A model generated the notes under the pieces. The model was given only the letters and a program-made list of their open reading frames with translations. It made no database searches and was not told where the DNA came from. Of a stretch of 15,342 nucleotides of DNA, positions 1 through 7,509 are shown piece after piece. The translations under genes were made by a program, and so were the position numbers. Position 1 is the stretch's first letter; each line of letters starts with the position of its first letter. Source of the DNA: Clostridium sp. UBA4108 (GTDB lineage Bacteria > Bacillota > Clostridia > Clostridiales > Clostridiaceae); assembly GCA_002381695.1 (NCBI GenBank), contig DFXM01000046.1:226294-241635 (forward strand), read 5' to 3'.

Positions 1-91
1 CTCGAACAAGTTGTCTTTCTTAACACTTTTTACTTTCATAAGGCCTAAGTAAATCTAAGCTTTCTGCAAATGGTTTTCACAGCAATAATAT
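1..91 (+). repeat. Left copy of a dispersed non-coding repeat
   Basis: This segment aligns without gaps to the reverse complement of 15234-15324; 77 of the first 90 positions are identical by hand count. The best-conserved stretch is TTTCTGCAAATGGTT (61-75); another is CCTAAGTAAAT (44-54). Similarity fades after about position 91. The copy begins at the first base of the window, so its outer end is cut off and the hairpin seen outside the right copy cannot be examined here. No open reading frame, tRNA or familiar riboswitch was recognised in it. It may be a miniature mobile element, a structured RNA or an old duplicated spacer; the sequence does not decide between these. Confidence 0.8.
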
Positions 92-306
92 AAAATCCAA
101 TTCAAATAAACTATAAAAGAAAAGCCTATTTGTATTATGTAGTTTCATTATTGAAACTTATATGATAAAGATTATTAACCTACTATCCATGTTATCTGAT
201 TGTGGATATTTTCATTCATAAAATATTAACATATCTCATGATGTATTTATTATAAATCTGTTGTATAATATGTATATATTAATTAGTAGTTTTTAAAACT
301 ACATTA
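92..306. other. AT-rich spacer upstream of the hemolysin III gene
   Basis: No gene is supported here. The spacer holds a small perfect hairpin (AGTTTCA at 141-147 and TGAAACT at 152-158, 4-base loop) with no U-tract after it, and a TATAAT hexamer at 264-269 that may drive the downstream gene. The left part is where the repeat of 1-91 loses similarity. Confidence 0.6.
241..269 (+). promoter_or_regulatory. Candidate promoter of the hemolysin III gene
   Basis: A perfect TATAAT (264-269) lies 61 bases before the ATG at 331. The hexamer 17 bases upstream, ATGTAT (241-246), is a poor match to TTGACA, so only the -10 element is convincing. Confidence 0.35.
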
Positions 307-330
307 TTGTATATTTTAGGAGGTAACCTT

Positions 331-984
331 ATGAATACTAAATTTAGAGAACCTTTTAGTGGTTTTTCTCATCTTTTTGGAGTTATTATATCCGTATTAG
401 GATTAGTTACTCTTATATATAGGCAACTTATATTAGATAATTATTCAGCCTATAGCTTATTATCTTCCATAATTTTCGGTGTGAGTTTAATATTATTATA
501 TAGTGCTAGTACAATATATCACCTGACTATTTCAAAAGATAGTGTAATAAAATTTTTAAGAAAACTTGATCATTCTATGATTTTTGTATTAATAGCTGGT
601 ACTTATACACCTATATGTGTAATCCTTTTAGAAGGAGCTACAAGATACACTATGCTTACTATAATATGGGGAATAGCCCTTATAGGTGTTATATTTAAAA
701 CATTATGGATAACTTGTCCATCTTGGCTTTCTTCCACCATATACGTAATAATGGGATGGTCAGCAGTATTTATAATGTCACCTCTATCTAAGGTAGTTCC
801 CCTAGAAGGTCTTCTACTTTTGATTATAGGTGGAGTTCTATATACTATAGGTGCCGTAATATATTGTCTTGAAAAGAATGGAGTTAAAAGAAAATTTGGT
901 GCTCATGAAATATTTCATATTTTTGTATTAATGGGTAGCTTTACTCACTATGTGTTTATTTATAAATATGTTTTTCATTTATAA
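331..984 (+). CDS. Hemolysin III / PAQR-family integral membrane protein
   Basis: This 217-residue protein has about seven hydrophobic segments, matching the length and layout of bacterial hemolysin III (YqfA/TrhA-like) members of the PAQR superfamily. Family signatures are visible: SASTIYH near residues 58-64 (Ser60, His64), LDHS near 79-82, AGTYTP near 89-94, and the C-terminal GAHEIFH...H block near 190-206 (His192, His196, His206). In PAQR proteins this Ser/Asp/His set forms a metal site. Bacterial members are linked to membrane-fluidity homeostasis, and the name hemolysin should not be read as proof of toxicity. The ATG at 331 was chosen because AGGAGGT (318-324) stands 6 bases before it; an in-frame TTG at 307 lies upstream of that site. 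The gene stands alone and converges on the FUSC-like gene, sharing its terminator. Confidence 0.9.
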   Translation: MNTKFREPFSGFSHLFGVIISVLGLVTLIYRQLILDNYSAYSLLSSIIFGVSLILLYSASTIYHLTISKDSVIKFLRKLDHSMIFVLIAGTYTPICVILLEGATRYTMLTIIWGIALIGVIFKTLWITCPSWLSSTIYVIMGWSAVFIMSPLSKVVPLEGLLLLIIGGVLYTIGAVIYCLEKNGVKRKFGAHEIFHIFVLMGSFTHYVFIYKYVFHL

Positions 985-989
985 GTAAA

Positions 990-1053
990 GTTTTGTTTTA
1001 AATGGTCGTTGATTTCAGAGCTACATATTATCAATACTATGTTAAAACAAAAC
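990..1053. repeat. 12-bp inverted repeat enclosing a fragment of the window-end repeat
   Basis: GTTTTGTTTTAA (990-1001) and TTAAAACAAAAC (1042-1053) are perfect inverted copies. Between and partly over them, 996-1031 matches 15205-15240 in the same orientation at 31 of 36 positions, including the shared CTACATATTAT. Similarity stops abruptly after 1031. No T-rich run follows the right arm, so this does not look like an ordinary terminator. It could be a remnant of the repeat or of a small terminal-inverted-repeat element. Confidence 0.6.
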
Positions 1054-1060
1054 CATAAAT

Positions 1061-1109
1061 AAAAATAGCTTGATATTCTATAATATCCATAGAATATCAA
1101 GCTATTTTT
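1061..1109. terminator. Bidirectional intrinsic terminator, 21-bp perfect stem
   Basis: The arms at 1061-1081 and 1089-1109 are perfect reverse complements around the 7-base loop AATATCC. The core of the stem is TAGCTTGATATTCTA. Because the arms begin with A-runs and end with T-runs, the hairpin gives a U-tract on either strand. It lies between the convergent hemolysin III gene and the FUSC-like gene, 4 bases past the latter's stop, and probably ends both transcripts. Confidence 0.92.
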
Positions 1110-1113
1110 TATC

Positions 1114-1623
1114 TTACCTCTTACACTTTTTTACTATTTTATTCCATTTCTTGTAGAAAGGTGAATCCTTAGGTGGGACTATAATATGATTTATGCCTAA
1201 AGAAACTATTATTCCTATTGTAGTATCTATAGTTCTACTTATAGCATAGCCCACAGTATCTTTTATCTCCAAATTAAAGGTAACTGAACAAAAAACTATG
1301 CAAGCTATGGCTATAGCTTCCTGCCATTTTAATACATTAAGTACAGAAATTAAAATAACTATTCCAACAAATATAAGAAGTATACTTCCTGGCTTAATCA
1401 TAGCCATTATAATTCCAATTACTGCTCCCACCACTGTACCTAAAACTCTGTCTTTCCCAACCTTAACACCTTTACTAACTGTACTTTGCATGGTTAACAA
1501 CGCAGCTGTTGAAACTAAGAACGGATCACTCTTTTGTAATACATTAGCTAGAACCATACTAATTACAACAGCAAGAGCAGTTTTTACGTTTCTCATTCCC
1601 ACATAATGATTAACATTCTCCAA
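1114..1623 (-). CDS. Short FUSC / aromatic-acid-exporter-like membrane protein
   Basis: The product is about 169 residues long and strongly hydrophobic. It resembles the N-terminal membrane half of FUSC (ArAE) transport proteins: a GMRNVKTALAV start, an LLTMQSTVSKG stretch, then GKDRVLGTVVGAVIG, which is typical of this family, followed by further hydrophobic helices and a basic tail. Larger relatives carry an extra cytoplasmic domain that is missing here, but short stand-alone forms are common in Firmicutes, so this is not necessarily a truncation. The start is uncertain. TTG at 1623 is preferred because AAGGAG (1633-1638) sits 9 bases upstream; the TTG at 1632 directly abuts that site, and the ATG at 1596 lacks a good one. 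The substrate is unknown. The gene has its own promoter and shares a bidirectional terminator. Confidence 0.78.
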   Translation of the reverse strand: MENVNHYVGMRNVKTALAVVISMVLANVLQKSDPFLVSTAALLTMQSTVSKGVKVGKDRVLGTVVGAVIGIIMAMIKPGSILLIFVGIVILISVLNVLKWQEAIAIACIVFCSVTFNLEIKDTVGYAISRTIDTTIGIIVSLGINHIIVPPKDSPFYKKWNKIVKKCKR

Positions 1624-1681
1624 ATACTCCAACTCCTTCTATGCTACAAATACTTATACAACTTCACTATGTTAACTATAT

Positions 1682-1710
1682 ATTATATATGGTTTCTATT
1701 TTTAAATCAA
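1682..1710 (-). promoter_or_regulatory. Promoter of the FUSC-like gene
   Basis: Read on the minus strand, TTGATT (1705-1710) and a perfect TATAAT (1682-1687) are separated by exactly 17 bases, a near-consensus sigma-A promoter. Transcription should begin near 1675, leaving a leader of about 50 bases before the start codon. The remainder of the spacer up to the TPR gene contains no other supported gene and no clear terminator for the TPR transcript. Confidence 0.75.
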
Positions 1711-1823
1711 ATATTTTATTTCTTAGAATATTTTACAAAAAAAGCCTCTACTTCACATAAAAGTTCTTCCTCAAGTTTAAATATTTTGATTTTGTCTACA
1801 TAAATACTCTTTAGAGATTATTT

Positions 1824-3911
1824 TTATCTACATTGAACCTCTTCACTCAAAACTCTTATACATTGCTCTTTAAGGGTGAATGCTTCATCATAATGGTCAT
1901 CTATGTTTAGTGCTTCCTCAGTGTCCTTTAATGCCTCTGCATAGTTCTTGTTCCTATAATTTATCTTTGCTCTAAGCAAATAGTACCTTTCATCATCACT
2001 TATTTCTATAGCATTATTTATGAACATTATTGCCTTACTATATTGAAATTCTACAATACTATAAAAGTAATAAGATATTATAAAGTATATTTTATCCTGC
2101 CTTGGATATACATTGAAAATCCCCATCAAGAAATTTAATATATCTGTTTTGGGTAGAAAGGTTTTTCTTACTTTTCCTTTTTCTAAATCTCTATAGGATA
2201 ATTTAAATAGATAATCAATTGCTTCTGTATATTTATAGCTTCTTATTAAAATATATACTTTATTCAGATTAATATATAGGTCTTCTCCATTGATTTTTAG
2301 GGCCTTATCCATGTAATCTATCGCTTTATCATATTCACCAATCTCAAAATGTGTTCTCGATAAAAGATTGAAGTATTTTTCATTAGTACCATTTAAATTT
2401 ATTGCTTTGTTTAAATTTGCTATTACCTCATGATAAGAAAAACAATCTAAATTATAGTTCTCCTTAACATCTTTCAAATAAGCCTTAGAGCTATTTAGTA
2501 GCCTTAAGATTAAAACTATAGCTCTACCTTTTCTATAATATCCATGGGGGGCTTTTGGCTTTAAATTAATTACTTCATCATATATTTTTATTGCTCTATT
2601 GTAATTTTCAATAACCTTATACATGGATTCATTCTTATTTATGGTTTCAAAATCCTCACCAAATAATAAATATAACTCTTCTGTATAGTTGTACCAATAT
2701 TCATCATTTAATTCTAAGTTAATAGCTCTTGTACAATGTCTTGACACTAAAGTATATTTTCCCTCTAGTGATAAATATTGGTCCTTTGTAATTTTTATGA
2801 TTTCTTCTTTCAAAAACTGAGAAAGGTCTCTTTTATAGTGTCTATAATCCTCTCTATAATCTTCTTCCTTTTCTAAAGCTTTTATTACACATTCATAACT
2901 TTGTATTTTAACCTTGTAGTTAGCCTTTTCATAGCTTAATATCCTATCAAGTACATTGATTCCCTCTTCATATCTTTTTAACTTCATTAATATAAATCCC
3001 TTATGATACAAATAGTTCTCATAATCTCTATTTTTGATTTTTATTGCTTCATCTAGAACTTCCAAAATTATTTTTTCATCTTTTTCTAGAGAAGTTCTGT
3101 CTACAATATCATCAATGAGATCCTTTATTTTACTATCAATATACTCTTTATTTATATATTTTCTATCTCCATATTCACTGAATTCTTCAATTTTATATAA
3201 CTTTTTATATATATTTAGCATTTCAACAAAATAGTCATTATTGATCAGCACTGCTTTTCCATCCTCTATAAGCTCTAAATATTTCATTTTCTTATAATTA
3301 GATGCATAGTGATAATGATCATTTTCTTCTTCCATTTCTATAATTTTCAATAGTTCAATGTAGTTTTTATATAAGTTATAGAAATCACCTGTATTGATGA
3401 AATTTGTTATGTCATTTTCATATTTTTCTTTAAGAAGTCCTGCTATCCTAGTTACATTCTCCCCATATATCTCTACATCTCCATAATTACTATAAGTGTT
3501 AAGAGCATATTTTAGACCTTCATAGTACATTTGAAAGGCTTCCTCTAACCTTCCTAATTTCTCAAGAACTTTTCCTTTGTGATTATATACATACTCATCA
3601 ACAGTTATAGCAAATGAGTGGTTTATATATTTCAGAGCATTCTCATAATCCTCAATTTTATAAAAAGCTAATGACAATAAATCATAGGCTTCATCCTTAG
3701 CTTTAAAGTTTAAGCACTTCTCTAAATTTTCTATAGACTCTTTTATTCTCTCTAATTTTAATAATATTTTCCCACGCAAAATATAATAATCATAATCTCT
3801 ATTCTCTTCCGTAGTTTCATTTAATTTATCCAGTATTTTTTTACTCTCTATTTGGGTAATGTTTTTATAGCTGTCATACTTCTCTTCTATGTTAAACCTA
3901 TTATAATCCAT
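1824..3911 (-). CDS. Tetratricopeptide-repeat (TPR) protein, specific role unknown
   Basis: This is a 695-residue protein with no signal peptide or membrane helix, so probably cytoplasmic. Helix-pair TPR units are visible at about residues 41-70, 74-104, 107-137, 298-328, 455-470, 511-541, 543-570, 608-638 and 641-671. Examples of the pattern are YYILRGKILLKLERIKESI, YLYHKGFILMKLKRYEEGI and YYLLRAKINYRNKNYAEAL. The middle (about 140-290 and 330-440) is charged and helical with degenerate or no repeats. No enzymatic domain was recognised, and TPR arrays normally bind protein partners. ATG at 3911 follows GGAGG at 3917-3921. A TATAAT hexamer lies 34 bases upstream (3945-3950) without a convincing -35. 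It is separated from purD by a terminator, so a link to purine synthesis is not indicated. Confidence 0.85.
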   Translation of the reverse strand: MDYNRFNIEEKYDSYKNITQIESKKILDKLNETTEENRDYDYYILRGKILLKLERIKESIENLEKCLNFKAKDEAYDLLSLAFYKIEDYENALKYINHSFAITVDEYVYNHKGKVLEKLGRLEEAFQMYYEGLKYALNTYSNYGDVEIYGENVTRIAGLLKEKYENDITNFINTGDFYNLYKNYIELLKIIEMEEENDHYHYASNYKKMKYLELIEDGKAVLINNDYFVEMLNIYKKLYKIEEFSEYGDRKYINKEYIDSKIKDLIDDIVDRTSLEKDEKIILEVLDEAIKIKNRDYENYLYHKGFILMKLKRYEEGINVLDRILSYEKANYKVKIQSYECVIKALEKEEDYREDYRHYKRDLSQFLKEEIIKITKDQYLSLEGKYTLVSRHCTRAINLELNDEYWYNYTEELYLLFGEDFETINKNESMYKVIENYNRAIKIYDEVINLKPKAPHGYYRKGRAIVLILRLLNSSKAYLKDVKENYNLDCFSYHEVIANLNKAINLNGTNEKYFNLLSRTHFEIGEYDKAIDYMDKALKINGEDLYINLNKVYILIRSYKYTEAIDYLFKLSYRDLEKGKVRKTFLPKTDILNFLMGIFNVYPRQDKIYFIISYYFYSIVEFQYSKAIMFINNAIEISDDERYYLLRAKINYRNKNYAEALKDTEEALNIDDHYDEAFTLKEQCIRVLSEEVQCR

Positions 3912-3944
3912 AATTCCTCCAAAATAATTTTATCGTACTATACC

Positions 3945-3950
3945 ATTATA
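3945..3950 (-). promoter_or_regulatory. Candidate -10 element of the TPR gene
   Basis: On the minus strand this is a perfect TATAAT 34 bases before the start codon. No hexamer resembling TTGACA is found 16-18 bases upstream, so the promoter call is weak. Confidence 0.3.
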
Positions 3951-4060
3951 TTAAATTTTATCATATTTAGATATAATCCTAGATTAATAAAACATTAACT
4001 TTATTTTAACTAAATATAGAAAAGTAACTTTAAATATTACTAACCTTAGAATATAAAAAT

Positions 4061-4085
4061 GGCTGCTCCATTTAATAGAGCAGCC
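4061..4085 (-). terminator. Intrinsic terminator of the pur operon
   Basis: On the minus strand, GGCTGCTC pairs with GAGCAGCC (plus-strand arms 4078-4085 and 4061-4068, 9-base loop) and is followed by ATTTTTAT. It begins 6 bases after the purD stop codon. It is the most GC-rich hairpin in the window and marks the 3' end of the eight-gene operon. Confidence 0.9.
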
Positions 4086-4090
4086 GTTTA

Positions 4091-5335
4091 TTATATTCCT
4101 ATATCATTTCTGTAGTATATTCCACTAAAGTTAATTTTACTTATTTCTTTATAAGCATTTGCTCTACAGTCCTCAATGTTATTGCCTAGGGCTGTGACTC
4201 CTAGCACTCGTCCTCCATTAGTCACTAACATTTCCTCCTGGATTTCTGCTCCTGCAATAAATACAGTTCCATTACACTTATCTATTCCATCAATGATTAA
4301 TCCTTTTTCATAAGCACTTGGATATCCTTTTGAAGCAGCTATAACGCAACATGCAATTTTATTTTCAAAGACTAAATCAACTTGTTCTAACTTTCTATCT
4401 AAAGCACTTTCTATTAACTCCAATAAATCATTTTTCATTAATGGAAGCACTACCTGTGTCTCTGGATCTCCCATTCTTACATTGTATTCAATAAGATATA
4501 CTCCTCTTTCAGTTATCATTAACCCGAAGAATATTATCCCAATATAATCAAAGCCTTCTTCCACAATGCCTTTCAAAGTAGGCTCAAGTATATGCTCTTG
4601 AAATTCCTTAAGTACCTCTGCAGTGCAATATGGATTTGGTGCTATGGTACCCATCCCTCCAGTATTAGGTCCCTGCCCCCCATCAAATATAGTTTTATGA
4701 TCCTTTGATGATACCATAGGAAGAATTACCTTTCCATCAGTAATAGTTAATATAGAAGCCTCTACTCCCTGTAAAAATTCTTCTATAATTATCTTTTTAC
4801 CAGATCCCTGGAACACATCCTCAACCATAAATTCTTTCAAAGTTTTTACTGCCTCTTCACTTGTGGTAGCTATAACTACTCCCTTTCCTGCTGCAAGTCC
4901 ATCTGCCTTTATTACTATGGGATAGCTACAGCATTTTATATAGTTAAAAGCCAAATTATAATCTTCGAAGGTTTCATATGCAGCAGTTTTAACTCCATAT
5001 TTCTTCATAAATTCTTTAGCAAAAGATTTACTACCCTCAAGCATGGCAGCCACTTTACTAGGTCCAAATATTTTTAATCCCTTAGCTTTAAATAAATCTA
5101 CTATACCATCACAAAGATACATTTCTGGTCCTATCACTGTTATATCTATTTTTTTTTCTATAGCAAAGTTTAAAAGCTCTTCATTAGACTTTATATTTAC
5201 ATTCTCACATTTCTTTTCTATAGCTGTACCACCATTTCCTGGAGCACAATATATCCTATTAACTTTATGACTTTTGCTCAATTTCCATGCAATGGCATGT
5301 TCTCGTCCACCATTTCCTATAACTAGTACTTTCAT
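4091..5335 (-). CDS. purD: Phosphoribosylamine-glycine ligase (GAR synthetase)
   Basis: This ATP-grasp enzyme joins phosphoribosylamine and glycine to make GAR, the second step of IMP synthesis. It is 414 residues long, near the usual 420. Recognisable features are the N-terminal VLVIGNGGREHAIAWKL (3-19), the ATP-grasp lysine region KADGLAAGKGVVIA (143-156), GGQGPNTGGMGTIAPNP (219-235) and the metal-binding EYNVRMGDPETQ (283-294). One small departure is GPEMYLCDGIVDLF (69-82), where most family members have a PL after GPE; its effect is unknown. ATG at 5335 follows a GGAGGT site 5 bases upstream. It is the last gene of the operon, 37 bases after purH. Confidence 0.96.
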   Translation of the reverse strand: MKVLVIGNGGREHAIAWKLSKSHKVNRIYCAPGNGGTAIEKKCENVNIKSNEELLNFAIEKKIDITVIGPEMYLCDGIVDLFKAKGLKIFGPSKVAAMLEGSKSFAKEFMKKYGVKTAAYETFEDYNLAFNYIKCCSYPIVIKADGLAAGKGVVIATTSEEAVKTLKEFMVEDVFQGSGKKIIIEEFLQGVEASILTITDGKVILPMVSSKDHKTIFDGGQGPNTGGMGTIAPNPYCTAEVLKEFQEHILEPTLKGIVEEGFDYIGIIFFGLMITERGVYLIEYNVRMGDPETQVVLPLMKNDLLELIESALDRKLEQVDLVFENKIACCVIAASKGYPSAYEKGLIIDGIDKCNGTVFIAGAEIQEEMLVTNGGRVLGVTALGNNIEDCRANAYKEISKINFSGIYYRNDIGI

Positions 5336-5372
5336 AGCATACCTCCATCAATTATCTTCAAATATTTTTATG

Positions 5373-6890
5373 TTAATGCTTAAAGTGTCTAATTCCAGTT
5401 AATACCATGGATATGCCATGTTCATTGCAAGCCTCTATACTTTTCTCATCATTCATAGAACCACCTGGATGAATAATAGCTTTTATGTTATATTCATTAG
5501 CCTTATCTACACAATCTCTAAATGGGAAGTATGCATCTGAAGCTAATACAACGCCTTCTTTAGCTCTATCTAATGCTTGAGCTGTGGCCCAAATTCTATT
5601 AACTTGTCCTCCTGCAATCCCTATAGCCATCTTATCTTTCACAACTACAATAGCATTTGACTTAACATATTTACAAATCTTCATTGCAAAAATCAAATTA
5701 TCTAACTCTTCATCTGTAGGAGTTTTCTCTGTAACTACCTTAAGTTCTTCATAAATCTTATTATCTACATCTTGAACTAAGATACCTCCATCTACAGAAA
5801 CCATCTCAAAATCATTACTTGGTCTGCTACTACATCTTATAACTCTTAAATTTTTCTTAGTCTTTAATACTTCTAGAGCCTCATCACTAAAATCAGGAGC
5901 TATAACTATTTCTAAGAATATTTTCACCATTTCTTCTGCTGTCTCTTTGTTTATTTCAGTGTTTAACGCTACAATTCCCCCAAATATGGACATCTCATCA
6001 CAGCTAAAAGCTTTCTTATATGCTTCCTCAGGAGTTTTTCCTAAAGCTACCCCACATGGTGTATTATGCTTTAATCCACAACAGGCAATAGTGTCAAACT
6101 CATTAACTACCTTCCAGGCAATATCCATATCTTTAATATTGTTATAAGAAAGGGGCTTTCCATTTAATATTTCAATATTATTAAGCATTCCTGTACCATC
6201 TGTACTATTATATACGCAAGCATTCTGATGAGGATTTTCTCCATATCTTAAATCAGTACTTTTTTCATAAGATAATGCTAAATACTGCTCTCTATTTCCA
6301 TTATATTCAGATACATTTTTCTTTAGATAGTTACATATTGCTGCATCATAAGCTGTAGTTAAATTAAATACCTTCATAGCTAAATATCTTCTTGTTTCTA
6401 AAGTTACATCTCCACATCTGTCTATCTCTTCAGTAATGAGTTTATAATCCTCAATATCACATATTACCACTACATCTTTAAAGTTCTTCGCTGCACTTCT
6501 AAGCATTGTAGGACCACCTATATCAATAAATTCTATAGTTTCTTCAAAAGTAAGTCCTTCTTTCACCTTTTCAAAGAAAGGATATAGATTTACACATACT
6601 AAATCTATGGTTTCTATATTTCTATTTTTTAAAGTTTCCATATGTTCTATATTATCTCTTATAGCTAAAATCCCCCCATGAATTATAGGATGAAGAGTCT
6701 TAACTCTTCCATTTAGCATCTCTTCAGCCTCAGTAATCTCTGAAACCTCTTTTACCTCTATAGAATTTTCTTTTAATAAGGAAAAAGTTCCCCCAGTAGA
6801 AATAAGTTCTACTCCTTTATTCTTTAAAAATTTAACGAAATCTAAGATGCCACTTTTATCATAAACACTAATTAAAGCTCTCTTTATCAT
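5373..6890 (-). CDS. purH: Bifunctional AICAR formyltransferase / IMP cyclohydrolase
   Basis: PurH carries out the last two steps of IMP synthesis: formylation of AICAR with 10-formyl-tetrahydrofolate, then ring closure to IMP. The 505-residue length is usual. The N-terminal MGS-like cyclohydrolase domain (about 1-140) includes ALISVYDKSGI (5-15), STGGT (31-35) and GGPTMLRSAAKN (125-136). The formyltransferase domain follows, with LRYGENPHQ (214-222), the catalytic Lys-His of KHNTPCG (274-280) and IHPGGSMNDE near the C terminus, ending in TGIRHFKH. ATG at 6890 lies 4 bases after the purN stop, with AAGGAG lying across the purN end, which suggests translational coupling. Confidence 0.97.
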   Translation of the reverse strand: MIKRALISVYDKSGILDFVKFLKNKGVELISTGGTFSLLKENSIEVKEVSEITEAEEMLNGRVKTLHPIIHGGILAIRDNIEHMETLKNRNIETIDLVCVNLYPFFEKVKEGLTFEETIEFIDIGGPTMLRSAAKNFKDVVVICDIEDYKLITEEIDRCGDVTLETRRYLAMKVFNLTTAYDAAICNYLKKNVSEYNGNREQYLALSYEKSTDLRYGENPHQNACVYNSTDGTGMLNNIEILNGKPLSYNNIKDMDIAWKVVNEFDTIACCGLKHNTPCGVALGKTPEEAYKKAFSCDEMSIFGGIVALNTEINKETAEEMVKIFLEIVIAPDFSDEALEVLKTKKNLRVIRCSSRPSNDFEMVSVDGGILVQDVDNKIYEELKVVTEKTPTDEELDNLIFAMKICKYVKSNAIVVVKDKMAIGIAGGQVNRIWATAQALDRAKEGVVLASDAYFPFRDCVDKANEYNIKAIIHPGGSMNDEKSIEACNEHGISMVLTGIRHFKH

Positions 6891-6894
6891 ATCT

Positions 6895-7509
6895 CTACTC
6901 CTTTATACACACTGTTCTTCCCTGTATTTTAATTTTATTCACAGCTAAAAGTCCTATGGCTTCTGGAAGAGCTTTATGCTCCACTTCCAATATTCTTTTC
7001 TGTAATATCTCTGGAGTATCATCTCCAAAAACTTCTACAGTTTTTTGAAGAATTATAGCTCCACTATCCGTATTCTCATCTACAAAATGTACAGTACATC
7101 CACTATATTTAACTCCATAATTAATAGCAGCTTCATGGACCTTTATACCATACATACCCTTTCCTGAAAAACTAGGTATTAAAGATGGATGAATATTTAT
7201 TATTCTATGTTTAAATCCATCCACTAGAGGAGCTTTTATAATAGACAAAAATCCAGCTAAGACTATCAAATCCACTTTTCCCTTTAAAGCTTCATAAATC
7301 ACTTTACTTAAATCTTGTCCATAGACCTTCCTATCCAATACTAAGGAACTAATGTTATGTTTCTTAGCTCTTTCTAGGGCATAAATTCCACCTCTATCGC
7401 TAATAACATATTTTATACATACGTCTTTCAAATATCCATTTTCAATACTATCAATAATAGAACCTAGGTTTGTTCCTCCGCCAGAAACTAATACTGCTAT
7501 ATTAAACAA
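6895..7509 (-). CDS. purN: Phosphoribosylglycinamide formyltransferase (GART)
   Basis: PurN transfers a formyl group from 10-formyl-tetrahydrofolate to GAR, giving FGAR (step 3). The protein is 204 residues, typical of the single-domain bacterial form. It shows the nucleotide-binding VSGGGTNLGSIID (8-20), the catalytic INIHPSLIPSFSG (104-116; Asn105, His107) and VDENTDSGAI (143-152; Asp148). The start is TTG at 7509 rather than ATG. It fits the usual PurN N terminus (MFNIAVLVSG), and GGAGG at 7519-7523 lies 9 bases upstream. The gene begins inside the end of purM, overlapping it by 13 bases in another frame. Confidence 0.95.
   Translation of the reverse strand: MFNIAVLVSGGGTNLGSIIDSIENGYLKDVCIKYVISDRGGIYALERAKKHNISSLVLDRKVYGQDLSKVIYEALKGKVDLIVLAGFLSIIKAPLVDGFKHRIINIHPSLIPSFSGKGMYGIKVHEAAINYGVKYSGCTVHFVDENTDSGAIILQKTVEVFGDDTPEILQKRILEVEHKALPEAIGLLAVNKIKIQGRTVCIKE

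Noticed and set aside
141..158. Small hairpin as a terminator from the left
   Set aside because: It is a 7-bp AT-rich stem with no U-tract after it, too weak to call.
307..330. Upstream TTG start of the hemolysin III protein
   Set aside because: The AGGAGGT site falls inside this extension and is properly placed for ATG 331.
1298..1606. Plus-strand open frame of about 100 codons
   Set aside because: It lies opposite the FUSC-like gene, has no family resemblance and lacks a good ribosome-binding site; it is an antisense shadow.
1606..1803. Plus-strand open frame of 65 codons, hydrophobic
   Set aside because: It covers the FUSC promoter region, has no ribosome-binding site, and its hydrophobic content is what AT-rich DNA gives by chance.
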